From the NCBI GenBank assembly GCA_030323885.1, contig CM059187.1:133822029-133886028 (forward strand): DNA of 64,000 nt, given 5' to 3'. Positions 62,455 through 64,000 of this stretch are shown here, piece by piece. This DNA is from Branchipolynoe longqiensis. Taxonomy: Eukaryota > Annelida > Polychaeta > Phyllodocida > Polynoidae. Both the position numbers and the translations under genes were made by a program. Position 1 is the stretch's first letter. Each line of letters opens with the position of its first letter. A model generated the notes under the pieces. The model saw only the letters and a list, made by a program, of their open reading frames with translations. It made no database searches and was not told the DNA's origin.

Positions 62455-62535
62455 GTTAATTAGATAGTAGACCAGTAAACCCATTGCCGATAATTACCGT
62501 GGACCTTCCGCGGATTAATTAGCGTTAATTAGCGT
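62455..62535. promoter_or_regulatory. Cluster of four TAATTA homeodomain-type sites
   Basis: TAATTA occurs at 62457-62462, 62491-62496, 62516-62521 and 62526-62531. The last two are in TAATTAGCG repeats exactly 10 bp apart. The stretch is non-repetitive and ends in CGCGCCGCTCATTCG. A homeodomain-bound enhancer is possible; binding is inference only. Confidence 0.3.
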
Positions 62536-62691
62536 TATCTCCTATCAACGCGCCGCTCATTCGATATATGATGGGGCAGGATGCGATAGTGCTGCGGGTC
62601 GAGGGTTGCTGGATGCGTACATTGATTGACACGCAGGGACAACTGGGTGCTTTCTGCAGTAGTGTCGTTTCATGGTAAATAGGAGACTGGT

Positions 62692-62782
62692 AAGTTGTTT
62701 GTTGTTTTACGTCCTAGCAACATCTAAGATCATATCAGGATGAGTACCGACTTGTGACAGTGCACACTCATGGTGAGATTGT
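62692..62782 (-). mobile_element. SINE-A, 3' fragment
   Basis: GTTGTTTGTTGTTTTACGTC, ATCTAAGATCATATCAGGAT and CGACTTGTGACAGTGCACAC, then unique sequence. Confidence 0.8.
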
Positions 62783-62945
62783 CGATGGTGGTCCCCAACA
62801 TGGGTAATTGAACAATTCGAACTTGGATCTCCCGATGGCAACACTGCTATGGACCTTTGGCAACTTTGCCTATACTACTAGGTGCCTTACTGATCGCTGC
62901 TGATCTGGACTCTCACTAATCTTATAATAGATTAGTGTTGTTCTC

Positions 62946-63243
62946 TATGGCGGAGTGGTTAGAGTGTCTGACTTTTTTCTAGGTCGGATTCCTAATCTGA
63001 AGGTCAGTGGTTCGATTCCATTTGCCCCCACCTCTGCCAATTTGGATTTCCACCCTGTGTATAGCACACAGCATCATCAAAGGGCAGTTGCTCTAATACC
63101 ATGTCTCTGTGGTGTGGGAGGTTAAAAATCCCTTGGGTCGGTAAAAGTGTAGGCTCGGGCTTTCTATCGACAAACTGTCTAATGATGAAAACAAGTCTAT
63201 TCAGACTTATCCATGATAGGCAGTATAAACCTTCAAGAATAGA
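62946..63243 (+). mobile_element. SINE-B, plus-strand copy
   Basis: Head TATGGCGGAGTGGTTAGAGT with A-box-like GAGTGGTTAGAG and B box GTGGTTCGATTCC (about 63006-63018). The body has CTGTGGTGTGGGAGGTTAAA and GGGCTTTCTATCGACAAACT and ends TATAAACCTTCAAGAATA. The head resembles a tRNA with a long variable arm, consistent with Leu or Ser (inference). The open frame at 63101 is SINE sequence. Confidence 0.88.
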
Positions 63244-63590
63244 TACAGATACCTTGTCTCAATTGTATTATCCTGTTGGCCATTGGCCTTAATAATCGTT
63301 GTACTTGTCAATATTATTCCATTCTCATAACATATGACAGACAGTGCCTCCTCTCAAACTGACCCTACCATACGCCGACTACAGGATAATGTTGTACATT
63401 ACTGGGGCCATATGCCCCAATCGGAGTTAGGGCCTTAACCGCGGTTTGGGTATCTCCACACGGCTAACTGTGGAAAATTGGTATGCACCAATCGGGGCCA
63501 GCGCTAACCGTGGGCCGTAGCCTAGGCTAAGCTACCCCAGTTTCAAATCGGGTTTAACTGCTAGCCGCGCCGGTTAGTGTGTGTGTGTGG
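63244..63590. other. Unique sequence, GC-moderate
   Basis: Contains CTAACCGTGGGCC and CCTAGGCTAAGC words that can pair locally. No gene was recognised. Confidence 0.4.
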
Positions 63591-63594
63591 GTCT

Positions 63595-64000
63595 CAATCT
63601 ATTCAATGCTATCATATTTAACATAATTACATACGCCATAAGTGAAATTTTATCAATTTAACCCTAAATTCGAACCGATATTAACACTGCCGCCACATTT
63701 GCGGCGTTATGCATATTGTTGAATTGAGGATTGTAAAGTAAACAAATCACCGCCACCGCAGCGACGTCGATATCCATACTGTCCAACATGAACTAAAAAT
63801 GGCCACCGCCGCCGCCGCCGAATCAACGGCAATATATTAGGCCCAAATCTATTCAATGCTGTACAAATTTAACAGAATTACATACGCAATAAGTGAAATC
63901 TTATCAAGTTAACCCTAAATTCGAACCGATATTAACGCCGCCGCCACCGCATTGGCGGCGTTCTTCATATCGTCGACTGGAGGGAATTCCCAAATCTATA
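63595..64000. repeat. Direct repeat with GCCGCC/GGCGGC hairpins
   Basis: ATCTATTCAATGCT starts at 63597 and 63847 (period 250), and a third copy may begin at 63994, at the window edge. Both complete copies share TTAACCCTAAATTCGAACCG and ATATTAAC, followed by a GCCGCC...GGCGGCG hairpin. The first copy has about 100 extra bases after the hairpin. The repeat continues beyond the window. Confidence 0.8.

Noticed and set aside
62946..63020. Possible functional tRNA-Leu or -Ser gene
   Set aside because: The same head with the same body occurs at 13.6 and 36.9 kb, so it is SINE-B; the acceptor stem is not kept.

Overview
The window reads as metazoan nuclear DNA that is almost free of genes. No reading frame survives inspection as a cellular protein gene. 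The longest open frames (up to about 300 codons) lie in short tandem repeats such as CCCACCGT-, ACTCACCCC- and TC-rich arrays and have matching open frames on the other strand. What fills the window is transposable-element debris, tandem repeats, and a few non-repetitive GC-rich islands that look regulatory. A mollusc is the most likely source: at 53091-53425 there is an intact tRNA-headed SINE whose body resembles the SINE core common in molluscan genomes, and the LINE remnants resemble RTE-like endonuclease-reverse-transcriptase elements common in molluscs. That host call rests on recalled family likeness, not on a search.

Mobile elements. (1) SINE-A, by far the commonest repeat, has a tRNA-Ser-like head, a conserved body of about 250 bp and a CAACCAACC tail; about 30 full or partial copies lie on both strands, and some carry an alternative short tail (form B). 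(2) SINE-B has a different, tRNA-like head (3 copies). (3) SINE-C has a third type of head (2 copies). (4) One SINE-D copy has a 12-bp target-site duplication. (5) LINE family 1 has a dead reverse-transcriptase body at 15.3-16.5 kb, a 3' end at 37.4 kb and three chimeric short copies at 6.3, 28.1 and 40.5 kb. (6) LINE family 2 has two 3' ends, at 2.1 and 55.6 kb. (7) Small inverted-repeat DNA elements fall into at least seven families: MITE-1 (GTTGCATAGTCCGATGG ends, about 350 bp, at least nine loci), three pogo/Tigger-like elements with TA target sites, an inverted pair of 255-bp elements at 43-44.5 kb, one hAT-like element with CAGGGGCGTAGCTAG ends, a family with CCCTGTCACAC ends, one element with perfect 32-bp ends inside a SINE-A copy, and a 1.4-kb nested foldback element at 9.44-10.84 kb.

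Tandem repeats take up roughly a quarter of the window: 3.1-3.8, 5.5-5.9, 9.8-10.2, 11.3-12.5, 17.7-18.4, 18.65-18.97, 20.78-21.17, 26.1-27.75, 31.3-32.5, 40.2-41.25, 45.4-46.9, 47.3-47.6, 49.25-49.65 and 52.3-52.96 kb, plus purine- or pyrimidine-only stretches at 35-36.6, 48.2-48.85, 54.9-55.2 and 58.5-60.5 kb.

The most unusual structures are an 18-unit array at 20.78-21.17 kb that places an E-box/CLEAR-type palindrome every 22 bp without a single indel, the nested foldback element at 9.4-10.8 kb, a minisatellite that arose inside a MITE at 49.25-49.65 kb, and the three LINE chimeras that share one junction but have different LINE truncation points. Candidate cis-regulatory islands lie at about 7.49-7.55, 13.14-13.29, 43.97-44.15 and 62.45-62.53 kb. 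Any host gene they control lies outside the window or is not recognisable here.
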